Source: GWF2-43-63 sp035390965
Lineage (GTDB): Bacteria > Bacteroidota > Bacteroidia > Bacteroidales > DTU049
NCBI GenBank assembly: GCA_035390965.1
Contig: DAOPKE010000071.1
Location: forward strand, 1-13,755
Direction of reading: 5' to 3'
Length of the DNA stretch: 13,755 nucleotides
In this document: piece after piece, positions 6,213 through 13,755 of the stretch
Layout of the letters: every line of letters begins with the position of its first letter
How positions within the stretch are numbered: position 1 is the stretch's first letter
Notes under the pieces: generated by a model
What the model was told of the DNA's origin: nothing
What the model saw: the letters and a program-made list of their open reading frames with translations, nothing else
The model's database searches: none
Translations under genes and position numbers: made by a program

Positions 6213-8687
6213 ATGAAATATTTAATTGTCGGCGGAGTGGCTGGTGGCGCAACAACTGCAGCAAGATTGCGCAGAGTTGATGAAAAAAGTGAGATCATCG
6301 TTTTTGAACGCGGTGAATATATTTCGTACGCCAATTGCGGATTACCTTATTATATAGGTGGAACAATCGCTGAGCGCGAAAATCTTTTTGTGCAGACGCC
6401 GGCCACCTTTGGTCAGCGTTTTAATCTCGAAGTTCGCAATTTTTCCGAAGTTATAACCATCGATCGCGAAAAAAAAGCAGTGACTGTAAAAAAAGTCAAC
6501 AGCGGCGAAACATATACTGAAAACTATGACAAACTGGTGTTATCACCTGGGGCAGAACCTGTGAAACCGCCCATTCCGGGCATTCAGTCTGAAGGCATTT
6601 TTACATTGCGCAATGTGCCCGATACTGATAAAATCAAAGAATACATTGAAACCAGAAAACCTCGTCATGCAGTGGTTGTCGGTGCCGGATTCATCGGACT
6701 GGAAATGGCTGAAAACCTTCACAAAGCAGGACTTCGTGTAACCATTGTTGAAATGGCCGAACAGGTTATGTCGCCGCTTGATTACTCAATGGCCGCTATG
6801 GTGCATCAACATCTGAAAACAAAAAATGTTGAGTTTTATCTGAAATCTTCGGTTGCTTCTTTCGCCCAGAAAAACAACCGCATCGAAGTAAAAATGAATT
6901 CATCAAAAACCATCGAAACCGATATGGTCATTTTATCCATAGGTGTTCGACCGGATACGCAGCTGGCCAAGACAGCAGGTTTAACAATTGGGGCTTCGGG
7001 TGGCTTTGTTGTGAATGAATTTTTGCAAACAAATGATGAAGATATTTATGCGGTGGGAGATGCTATTGAATTTGCCAACCCGATTACAAAAACTCCAATG
7101 ATTACCTATCTGGCAGGGCCGGCCAACAAGCAAGGAAGGATTGCCGCTGATAATATTGTTTTTGGAAATAAAAAAACATACAAGGGATCTGTTAATACTG
7201 CTATTGCAAAAGTATTTGACATTACCGTTGCAGCAACAGGTGTCTCTGGAAAACAGCTTGGGAAGCTAAATATACCACATATAGATTCCACTACGCATTC
7301 ATCATCACATGCCGGATATTATCCCGGAGCATTGCCCATGACTATAAAAATTTCCTTTGCCCCCGATAATGGTCGTCTGCTTGGCGCTCAGATTGTGGGT
7401 TACGAAGGAGTTGACAAACGGATTGATTTGCTCTCAACAGCCATTCAACAGGGAGCAACCGTTTATGATCTGGCAGAAATTGAACATGCCTATGCCCCGC
7501 CCTTTTCTTCGGCAAAAGATCCGGTAAACATAGCCGGCATGGTAGCCGAAAATATTCTGAACGGAGTATCAAAACAGATTTCGTGGCGCGAAGTTCACAA
7601 TGAATCGCGCAATAATATTTTCCTGCTCGATATCAGAACAAACGACGAATTTCAACTGGGGAGTATTGATGGTGCAGTGAATATTCCACTTGATGAATTG
7701 CGTGATCATCTGAATGAAATTCCAAAAGACAAAAAAATAATTGCCTTCTGCGGTGTTGGATTGCGTGCACATGTAGCATGCCGGATCCTGACACAGAGCG
7801 GCTTTGAGAATGTGTTCAACCTTTCCGGAGGTCTGAAAACGTATGAAACAGCCAGTCAGAAACAAAGTAACGAAGATATTTTTGCCAACGATTATATCGG
7901 CATTGATGACTTGATTTATCAGGGGAGTAAAGAAAAACCTGTTGCAAAAAGTGTTGCTGCAGAAAAAATTAAAATCGTTGATGCCTGTGGATTGCAGTGT
8001 CCTGGCCCGATTCTGAAACTTAAAAAATCGATGGACGAAATTCCGGAAGGCGAAGCCATTCGGATTACCGCTTCCGATGCGGGTTTCTACAAAGATGTAG
8101 CCGCATGGGCCAAAGTGACCGGAAACGAAATTCTTGAACTTTCCCAAAACGGCGGCGAAATAACAGCAGTTGTCTCGAAAGGCAAACCAATTGCACCATC
8201 GCTCCAGACCAACGCTACAGGCACCAGCGCCACACTCGTTGTTTTCAGCGACGATCTTGACAAAGCACTTGCAACTTTTGTCATTGCCAACGGCGCTGCA
8301 GCCATGGGCAAAAAAGTTACCTTGTTCTTTACATTCTGGGGTCTGAATGTTATTAAACGATTGGATAAACCAGCACTTAAAAAGGATTTCTTTGGAAAAA
8401 TGTTTGGGATGCTTATGCCAAAATCGAGTCGCAGACTGGCATTGTCGAAGTTCAACATGGCCGGCATCGGACGTTCGATGATGCGCAAACGCATGGCCAA
8501 TAAACAGGTCGATGCACTTGAAAACATGATTCTGACTGCTCAGGAGAATGGTGTTGAATTTGTCGCCTGCCAGATGTCGATGGATGTGATGGGCGTTTCC
8601 GCGTCCGAGTTGATGGATGGCGTACAGATTGGCGGCGTGGCTACCTATCTCGAAAAAACGGAAGGCAATCTGAATCTGTTTGTGTAA
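6213..8687 (+). CDS. CoA-disulfide reductase-rhodanese-TusA-DsrE fusion flavoprotein
   Basis: The 824-residue chain joins four sulfur-handling modules. Residues 1-450 form a flavin-dependent CoA-disulfide/persulfide reductase: FAD fold GGVAGG (7-12), redox Cys42 in YANCGLPYYIGG, an NAD(P)H fold VVVGAGFIGLEMA near 150, and the second FAD motif IYAVGDA. Residues about 455-545 are a rhodanese domain with active-site loop CGVGLR (Cys513). Residues about 586-655 are a TusA/SirA domain with CPGP at 596-599 plus Cys592. Residues 672-824 resemble the DsrE/DsrF/DsrH group with a conserved late Cys786 in VACQMSMDVMG. Related fusions are known as CoADR/Npsr-type persulfide reductases. The likely role is cytosolic reduction and relay of persulfide or polysulfide sulfur, with Cys to Cys transfer within one chain. 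I chose ATG 6213 because it gives MKYLIVGG, the normal start of the fold, and the longer frame from 6111 crosses the promoter. The substrate is inferred. Confidence 0.93.
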   Translation: MKYLIVGGVAGGATTAARLRRVDEKSEIIVFERGEYISYANCGLPYYIGGTIAERENLFVQTPATFGQRFNLEVRNFSEVITIDREKKAVTVKKVNSGETYTENYDKLVLSPGAEPVKPPIPGIQSEGIFTLRNVPDTDKIKEYIETRKPRHAVVVGAGFIGLEMAENLHKAGLRVTIVEMAEQVMSPLDYSMAAMVHQHLKTKNVEFYLKSSVASFAQKNNRIEVKMNSSKTIETDMVILSIGVRPDTQLAKTAGLTIGASGGFVVNEFLQTNDEDIYAVGDAIEFANPITKTPMITYLAGPANKQGRIAADNIVFGNKKTYKGSVNTAIAKVFDITVAATGVSGKQLGKLNIPHIDSTTHSSSHAGYYPGALPMTIKISFAPDNGRLLGAQIVGYEGVDKRIDLLSTAIQQGATVYDLAEIEHAYAPPFSSAKDPVNIAGMVAENILNGVSKQISWREVHNESRNNIFLLDIRTNDEFQLGSIDGAVNIPLDELRDHLNEIPKDKKIIAFCGVGLRAHVACRILTQSGFENVFNLSGGLKTYETASQKQSNEDIFANDYIGIDDLIYQGSKEKPVAKSVAAEKIKIVDACGLQCPGPILKLKKSMDEIPEGEAIRITASDAGFYKDVAAWAKVTGNEILELSQNGGEITAVVSKGKPIAPSLQTNATGTSATLVVFSDDLDKALATFVIANGAAAMGKKVTLFFTFWGLNVIKRLDKPALKKDFFGKMFGMLMPKSSRRLALSKFNMAGIGRSMMRKRMANKQVDALENMILTAQENGVEFVACQMSMDVMGVSASELMDGVQIGGVATYLEKTEGNLNLFV

Positions 8688-8703
8688 AGATCATTGTCCG
8701 AAA

Positions 8704-10746
8704 TCAATGCAGCTGAATTCTGAAAACATCGGATTCGGCTCCATAACTGATTACGACGAGATATGCTCCACGCTCCAACGATGCAACATCAACAATTGCT
8801 TCGTGTGAAAAATAATTCTGGCTTAAAACAATCTGTCCTGCTGAGTTGATCAGCTGTAGCTGAAAGTCGCCACCAGCGCTATTTTCAACAAATATAAAAT
8901 CGCTGGCCGGGTTCGGATAAACAATAAATATATTTTCGTTTTCCTGCTCCGAAATGGCGTTTGGTCCCGGCAATTCAAGATTCAACGCGAATTCCGAAGT
9001 GTTGCCGCTGCTGTCGGTAGCGGTGGCGGTCACATAGTTCCACGCAAGTACGGTTGTTATTTCAAAGCTGAAAGTGCCACCAGCTGCGGGAGAAACATTT
9101 CCGAGGAATTCATTGGCTTGTCCGTGACCGCTTGCATCGCCGCTGCTGCCGAAAAATTCAACGCGACAATATTGCGCCAGCGGATGATCGAGATGCCCGT
9201 ACAGTGTTGTTTTACCAAGACCTACATCAAATGAGGCGGAATCAAGCACTGGGAAATTCATCAGCTGGTTGGCGCCGGCATCACTGTCACCGGCATCGTT
9301 AACAGTCACACCCTGCGGATAAAGATCAATGCCAAGCTGAGCATTTCCATAAATAAGATTTTCGGAAAAAGTATTACCGTAATCAGCCGCAGTCAGCACA
9401 GTAATTCCATTCCCGCCATTATAAGCAATCACATTTCCTGAATCAGGACCGCCAATAATATTGTATTGTCCGCCTTCAGCAATGCGGATCCCATCAGCAC
9501 CATTGCCCAACGGTAGTGTTCCGGTAATATCGGTTCCAATAAAATTCCGTGTTATATGATGTTCATTGGTGCCAGTAATATGAATGGCAATGCCATTCTG
9601 AATATTTCCTGATATCACATTTTTGTCGAGTACATGCCGTGTTGCAATGCCATCAATCACAACGCCGTTTCCGTTCGGCACAGCCGATGTACCCAAAAAA
9701 TCAGTACCAATCAGGTTTCCATAACACCAGTTCTCGGTAGTGCCATTGTTATATAAAAATAATCCATAACCTGAATTTCCTGAAAGCAGGTTCCCTTCTC
9801 CACTTCCGAGACCTCCGACGGTATTGTAATGCGAACCGTCGTCGAACAAAATTCCGTAGGTGTTTTCAACAGCCGCAGTGCCAGACGCGTTGGTGCCAAT
9901 ATAATTACCCTGAATAATATTATGCTGCGTATCATAGCCAATCAACGGAAGTCCGTAGGCAACATTGCCCGAAATCACATTGCGCGCTGCAGGCGAGTTT
10001 CCGCCAATCTGATTGTATTGCGTAAATGCTTCAAGACTCAATCCATCGTAGTTTCGCAATGCAAAAGTTCCTGTGCGATCGATGCCAATATAATTATTGA
10101 TCACCGTGTTGTGGCTCGAACTCAGCAGCCGTAGCCCGATGTGCTCGTTGCCACTGATGATGTTGCGGTCTGCGGCATTTAATCCTCCAATAGTAGCATA
10201 TCCTGCAAAATTCAATAATTCTACACCAATGTAACAACCAGCAGTATCAGAGGCATCTTCGTTGGTTCCGATGTAATTACCTGCAATCACCCAACCCGTC
10301 GAGGTGCTGCCTGAAACCTGAATACCATAAGTAAATTGCCTGATATTGAATCCACGGATGGTTATGTTGGCCGCATTCATAGCGAAAAAACAGAAGTCGG
10401 TACTGCCGCCTCCATCGAGCACAATTTCAGGTCCATCAGGATTTGTATTGCCAACATTGCTGGTCTGCGTCGATGCATCAATGCTGATGTTTGAGCCTAG
10501 GATGTAAGGCAGTCTTGCAGCATTGGTAATGTGAATGATCCAGACACCTTGTGCCGCATTGTAATTCGGATCGCTCACCGGAATATTGAACACTATGCTG
10601 TGAGGCGCACCGGGAGCTGTGTTCGCAGTTGTTATTGCAGCATGCAAACTACCTGCCCCCGAAGTGTTGGTGTTGGTCACCGTATATACTGTGGCTTGTG
10701 CAGTGAGTGCGAAAACGCACAGAAAAATGATTGGAATTATTTTCAT
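8704..10746 (-). CDS. Secreted beta-helix repeat protein with T9SS sorting domain (five-unit paralogue)
   Basis: This 680-residue exported protein begins with a signal peptide (MKIIPIIFLCVFALTAQA, predicted cut after about residue 18). A TVTNTNTSGAGSLHAAI segment follows, an N-terminal motif common in bacterial right-handed parallel beta-helix proteins. Residues about 120-480 hold five units of about 62 residues, each with N-Y-I-G-T-(N/D), then N-x-I-G-G, then N-x-I-S-G-N, ladder motifs of a beta-helix. A probable beta-sandwich domain (about 495-595) ends in TATDSSGNTSEF. The C-terminus (605-680) starts VYPNPASDF and is a type A T9SS sorting domain, which directs export across the outer membrane and usually surface attachment. 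No catalytic residues could be assigned, so binding or adhesion is as likely as polysaccharide cleavage. Its stop lies 16 bases from the convergent stop of the flavoprotein gene. No -7 box is seen, so it may be read from the upstream paralogue. Confidence 0.9.
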   Translation of the reverse strand: MKIIPIIFLCVFALTAQATVYTVTNTNTSGAGSLHAAITTANTAPGAPHSIVFNIPVSDPNYNAAQGVWIIHITNAARLPYILGSNISIDASTQTSNVGNTNPDGPEIVLDGGGSTDFCFFAMNAANITIRGFNIRQFTYGIQVSGSTSTGWVIAGNYIGTNEDASDTAGCYIGVELLNFAGYATIGGLNAADRNIISGNEHIGLRLLSSSHNTVINNYIGIDRTGTFALRNYDGLSLEAFTQYNQIGGNSPAARNVISGNVAYGLPLIGYDTQHNIIQGNYIGTNASGTAAVENTYGILFDDGSHYNTVGGLGSGEGNLLSGNSGYGLFLYNNGTTENWCYGNLIGTDFLGTSAVPNGNGVVIDGIATRHVLDKNVISGNIQNGIAIHITGTNEHHITRNFIGTDITGTLPLGNGADGIRIAEGGQYNIIGGPDSGNVIAYNGGNGITVLTAADYGNTFSENLIYGNAQLGIDLYPQGVTVNDAGDSDAGANQLMNFPVLDSASFDVGLGKTTLYGHLDHPLAQYCRVEFFGSSGDASGHGQANEFLGNVSPAAGGTFSFEITTVLAWNYVTATATDSSGNTSEFALNLELPGPNAISEQENENIFIVYPNPASDFIFVENSAGGDFQLQLINSAGQIVLSQNYFSHEAIVDVASLERGAYLVVISYGAESDVFRIQLH

Positions 10747-10767
10747 TTTATTCTCTTGGTTATTATT

Positions 10768-10859
10768 CCCGGCCCTGAGCCGGGATCTCTTCTATTTACT
10801 TCTGAGCTGATGGTTTAATTTACTATTTCTGTTGCAAGAGACCCCTGGTCAAGCCCGGG
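10768..10859. repeat. Inverted pair of REP-like palindromes (BIME-like), copies 2 and 3
   Basis: The left palindrome pairs tcccggc (10767-10773) with gccggga (10779-10785). The right one, at 10836-10859, contains acccctgg and aagcccggg. Reverse-complemented, the right unit aligns with 10768-10791 at 19 of 24 positions without gaps, and both end in tctctt facing each other. Two palindromes of one family in opposite orientation, 44 bases apart, resemble the bacterial interspersed mosaic element layout. They fill most of the 122-base gap between the two beta-helix genes, where folding of the transcript could limit read-through or protect the upstream message. Confidence 0.55.
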
Positions 10860-10868
10860 GACTCATAT

Positions 10869-13661
10869 CTATCTGACAACATCAAACTTCGAAACCAATA
10901 TTCTGCAATCAGCTGTCAACACACGGACCACATACACTCCGCTCTGCAACTCGTTTTTAAATATCCATTCAAACTTTTCCGCATCAATTTCGTTTTGCTC
11001 AAAAACTTTTCTGCCATCGGCTGTAAAAACAGAAACCGATTTTAACCCAGCGCCCTGAGCAGAAAAAAGAATATAATCACTGGCGGGATTTGGATAAACA
11101 GACACTGTATTTTTTATCAATTCATCCAACGTTGTTATCACTGTAACATTGGGCGCAAACTCCGATGTACTGCCACTGATGCTGGTTGCTGTTGCAGTAA
11201 TAACAGTTCCGGCTTCAGTCCATGGAACCGTGATTAGCCACTCGCCCATGGTGCTGCACAGTGTTCTGCCAATAAAACGTTTTGCTTCACCACAATTAAT
11301 CAGGGAATCCGGAGCTGCTTCAAAAACCTCAACAACAATACCGTCCGCCATACCTGTCATCTGAAAGCTGCCGGCAATGGTCAATTGCTGCGCCCACGGA
11401 ATATATTCCGGAGTCCAAATAATCGGATAATTCATCATTTCGTTGGGTCCTGAATCAACATCATCAACATCATTCGCATTTGGACCTTCCGGAAAAATAT
11501 CGATGCCCATGAGCGAATTATCGTATATGCTATTTTCGGAAAGAGTGTTGTATAAAGTGTTGTTGTCCTTCACAGCAATACCGCATGAATCGTGGTATGC
11601 AATCACATTTCCCAAATTCCCGCCACCGATCTGATTGTACGAAGATCCGTTCCACAGCACCACGCCGGCTGTTCCGTTTCCAAGGGCTGTGGTACTGTCG
11701 GCACCGGGACCAATGTAATTGCGCGTTACAACATTGCTGTCGGCATTTTCGAAAAACAACAATCCGTAATGTGCATTACCGGAAATAATATTCGAGTCAA
11801 TGGTGTTCTGCGAACATTCCGAAATAATACTGATGCCATACAAGTTAGGTCTGGCCTGCAATCCCGTGATATCCGTTCCGACATAATTTCCTTTGATTGT
11901 GTTGAAACTCGTGCCCTGATCGGCAATTTCAATTCCGCCAAAACGGTTGCCTGAAAAAATATTCCGTTCAGAAGGCGTAGTGCCCCCAATGATATTAAAC
12001 TTTGTTCCACCGCCAATTAGCAATCCGGCATCATTAGGCACTGTGTCGGTTCCGGCGGCATTGAGTCCAAGAATATTTCCGGTCATTGTGTTATAAAAAG
12101 TACCAGTTGTGACAATAAAAATTCCGTAGCTGTAATTTCCGCTGAGCACATTGTTGATAATCGGATTATGGTTGGAACCGCCATCCACGCAGATTCCGGT
12201 GGCATTGGGCAATGCGTTGTTTCCTGATGCATCAACGCCGATATAATTCCCGATCACAGGATTGTAGCTGCAATTTCCGTAATATACCATCCCATACACA
12301 CGGTTGCCCGACACCACATTGCGCTCTGCTGGCGTGTATCCACCAAGACGGTTGTGTTTTGACACAGTGTTGAATTCAACACCATTGCTCTGCAGCAAAG
12401 TGTCACCGCCGATTCTGAAAGCATCGAGTCCGGTGGAATCGGGTCCGAAAAAATTATTGACAAGCACATTGCTGTCTGCAGCTTCGATGTACACCCCCAT
12501 TTCGAGATTTCCGGAAATGATGTTTCTTTCAGCGGGCAATGTCCCTCCGATGATATTGCTGTTGGCACTGCTCAGAATATTGATGCCTGAATAGTTGTGC
12601 AGCGGCGCCACACCAGTGATGTCGGGACCAATAAAATTTCCTTTCACCACATTATTGCGTGTACCAGTTCCATTCATGACAATGGCTGCGCCGCGGTTTC
12701 CTGAAATAATATTCCGGTGACTAAACGTTGAGCCGCCAATGGTTGTACTACTGGCATACGACAAAATAATTCCGCTTTCATTCGGCAAGCTGTCTGTTCC
12801 ATACACATCAGTTCCTATGCGGTTTCCAAAGATCTGATTACCACTGCTCGGCAAACCATCAATAACAATTCCAGCTGTAGTGTTTCCGGAAATCAAGTTG
12901 AATTCGCCGGACACAAGACTTCCAATGATATTCGAAGATGCATTCTGAATGGCAATACCAAAATTGTTTGACACCGCAAAAGTGCCACTACTGTCTGTTC
13001 CGATGCGGTTATTTTTTATCGTATTGTTGTTTGCACCTGTAATGGCAATACCCGCAATGGTGTTACCTGAAACAACATTGTTGCTGATGATATTTGCGGA
13101 TGCTCCGTTTGCAATACCAACGCCATACGTGTTGGGTATCGCTGCCGGCGCGGTACCCAAGTGATTGGTTCCAATATAATTCTGTGTAATAATATTTCCG
13201 GTTGCTGTTGAATTATATATCATTATGCCATAATTAAATCCCTGAATAATAAAACCCTTGATCGTATTTCCAGGTGAAACCAGCATAAGCGGATAATCAA
13301 ATGTTCCAGCACCTTTTGCTAAAACTATTTCATAACCGTGAACATTGGTATTCCCTTGGTTCGTTTGCTGCGAAGTCGCATCAATATTGATGTAGCCGGT
13401 AGTAATCATAGGCAGCGATGAGAGAAGTGTTATTGTGAATGTGCCGGACAATGCATCAAAGTTAGGGTCAGTTGTCGGGATACCGAAATAAATATTATCG
13501 GCCCCAACAGAAGCATTGGCCGAAGTGATGGCTTCGCGCAATGAGCCGGCACCGTTGTCATTGGTGTTGATTACCGTGTAGTTGGCTGCCCGAGTACCAA
13601 AACAGCATAACAAAAAAAACACCCCGCACACGAATTGTCTCATAAAAATGCATTTAAACAT
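10869..13661 (-). CDS. Secreted beta-helix repeat protein with T9SS sorting domain (nine-unit paralogue)
   Basis: This 930-residue protein is a longer paralogue of the next gene downstream. A hydrophobic signal peptide ends about residue 25 (FLLCCFGTRA-ANYTV). The N-terminal NTNDNGAGSLREAITSAN motif is followed by nine beta-helix units of about 62 residues (about 160-720), marked by NYIGTN, NRIGTD (twice), NFIGPD, NFFGPD, NYIGVD, NILGLN, NYVGTD and NYIGPG, with NIISGN ladders between. A probable beta-sandwich at about 740-845 contains TATSISGSTSEF, and 852-930 is a type A T9SS sorting domain starting VYPNPASDY. It is expected to be an outer-surface or secreted protein. No active site could be identified. 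ATG 13661 is listed; an in-frame ATG at 13643 (MRQFVCGVFFLLCC) also gives a good signal peptide. Only 36 bases separate 13661 from the inverted repeat at 13698. Confidence 0.9.
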   Translation of the reverse strand: MFKCIFMRQFVCGVFFLLCCFGTRAANYTVINTNDNGAGSLREAITSANASVGADNIYFGIPTTDPNFDALSGTFTITLLSSLPMITTGYINIDATSQQTNQGNTNVHGYEIVLAKGAGTFDYPLMLVSPGNTIKGFIIQGFNYGIMIYNSTATGNIITQNYIGTNHLGTAPAAIPNTYGVGIANGASANIISNNVVSGNTIAGIAITGANNNTIKNNRIGTDSSGTFAVSNNFGIAIQNASSNIIGSLVSGEFNLISGNTTAGIVIDGLPSSGNQIFGNRIGTDVYGTDSLPNESGIILSYASSTTIGGSTFSHRNIISGNRGAAIVMNGTGTRNNVVKGNFIGPDITGVAPLHNYSGINILSSANSNIIGGTLPAERNIISGNLEMGVYIEAADSNVLVNNFFGPDSTGLDAFRIGGDTLLQSNGVEFNTVSKHNRLGGYTPAERNVVSGNRVYGMVYYGNCSYNPVIGNYIGVDASGNNALPNATGICVDGGSNHNPIINNVLSGNYSYGIFIVTTGTFYNTMTGNILGLNAAGTDTVPNDAGLLIGGGTKFNIIGGTTPSERNIFSGNRFGGIEIADQGTSFNTIKGNYVGTDITGLQARPNLYGISIISECSQNTIDSNIISGNAHYGLLFFENADSNVVTRNYIGPGADSTTALGNGTAGVVLWNGSSYNQIGGGNLGNVIAYHDSCGIAVKDNNTLYNTLSENSIYDNSLMGIDIFPEGPNANDVDDVDSGPNEMMNYPIIWTPEYIPWAQQLTIAGSFQMTGMADGIVVEVFEAAPDSLINCGEAKRFIGRTLCSTMGEWLITVPWTEAGTVITATATSISGSTSEFAPNVTVITTLDELIKNTVSVYPNPASDYILFSAQGAGLKSVSVFTADGRKVFEQNEIDAEKFEWIFKNELQSGVYVVRVLTADCRILVSKFDVVR

Positions 13662-13669
13662 GCAAGGTA
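13662..13669 (-). promoter_or_regulatory. Possible degenerate -7 box (TACCTTGC) of the nine-unit gene
   Basis: On the minus strand these bases read TACCTTGC, a one-T-short version of TAnnTTTG. It abuts the ATG at 13661. If it is the real promoter, translation must begin downstream, most likely at ATG 13643. The match is weak and could be chance. Confidence 0.2.
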
Positions 13670-13697
13670 ATAAAATATATATTTCATCATATCTGAT

Positions 13698-13752
13698 TAT
13701 TTAGGGTCTGCTGAAAAAGTCTGAGGCGCGCCAGATTTGAGGCGACAAGACG
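13698..13752 (+). repeat. Right copy of a terminal inverted repeat, likely mobile element end
   Basis: This is the inverted partner of 1-55, with 51 of 55 positions matching. Read rightward it begins tatttagggtctgctg and continues through aaaaagtctgagg towards the window edge, so the element would extend outside the window. The repeat starts 36 bases upstream of the beta-helix gene, so promoter elements of that gene may lie next to or inside it. No target-site duplication can be defined because the element's other end is not visible. Confidence 0.7.
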
Positions 13753-13755
13753 AAG

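Noticed and set aside
8688..8703. Shared terminator between the convergent flavoprotein and beta-helix genes
   Set aside because: The 16-base gap contains no stem-loop or T-run that I can support.
10531..10818. Plus-strand open frame over the start of the five-unit beta-helix gene
   Set aside because: It overlaps the signal peptide region of a strongly supported minus-strand gene and runs into the palindromic repeat; no domain is seen.
1..13755. Window as a composite transposon carried between two insertion sequences
   Set aside because: The cargo includes secA, an essential housekeeping gene, and no transposase is visible; inverted dispersed repeats or contig-edge repeats fit better.

Overview
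The window reads as chromosomal DNA of a member of the Bacteroidota. Three things in the sequence support this. Two secreted proteins end in a type IX secretion (T9SS) type A sorting domain (VYPNPASD-type). Boxes matching the phylum's -7 promoter consensus TAnnTTTG stand before three genes (1431-1438 on the minus strand, 1857-1864 and 6170-6177 on the plus strand). SecA has the long form seen in this phylum, with an extra N-terminal charged helical insertion. No tRNA, rRNA, CRISPR array or complete transposase was seen.

Layout. Positions 1-55 and 13698-13752 are inverted copies of one sequence (51 of 55 positions match) that runs off both window edges. It looks like the end of a mobile element or another dispersed repeat. 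Positions 56-478 are non-coding and packed with small dyads, a CTCTGCG-type tandem repeat and a REP-like palindrome. A D-2-hydroxyacid dehydrogenase of the phosphoglycerate dehydrogenase type lies on the minus strand (479-1426). A second repeat-rich gap (1427-1884) shares blocks with the first. Then come three plus-strand genes: secA (1885-5205), a membrane-anchored GH25 lysozyme-like muramidase (5274-6077) and a four-module sulfur-transfer flavoprotein (6213-8687: CoA-disulfide reductase, rhodanese, TusA, DsrE-like). Two minus-strand paralogues (8704-10746 and 10869-13661) encode secreted right-handed beta-helix proteins with T9SS tails. Between them sits an inverted pair of REP-like palindromes.

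How the parts relate. The genes do not form one pathway. SecA drives Sec export, which the two T9SS cargo proteins and the anchored muramidase would use, but the adjacency may be accidental. The flavoprotein fusion joins persulfide/polysulfide reduction to sulfur-relay modules in one chain. The two beta-helix proteins are a tandem duplication differing in repeat number (about 5 against 9 units of about 62 residues).

I did not find a clearly new defence, mobile or RNA system. The most notable signals are the repeat architecture (matching inverted ends, three REP-like palindromes, two repeat-mosaic gaps), the paired dyads in front of the sulfur flavoprotein gene, and the expanding beta-helix pair.
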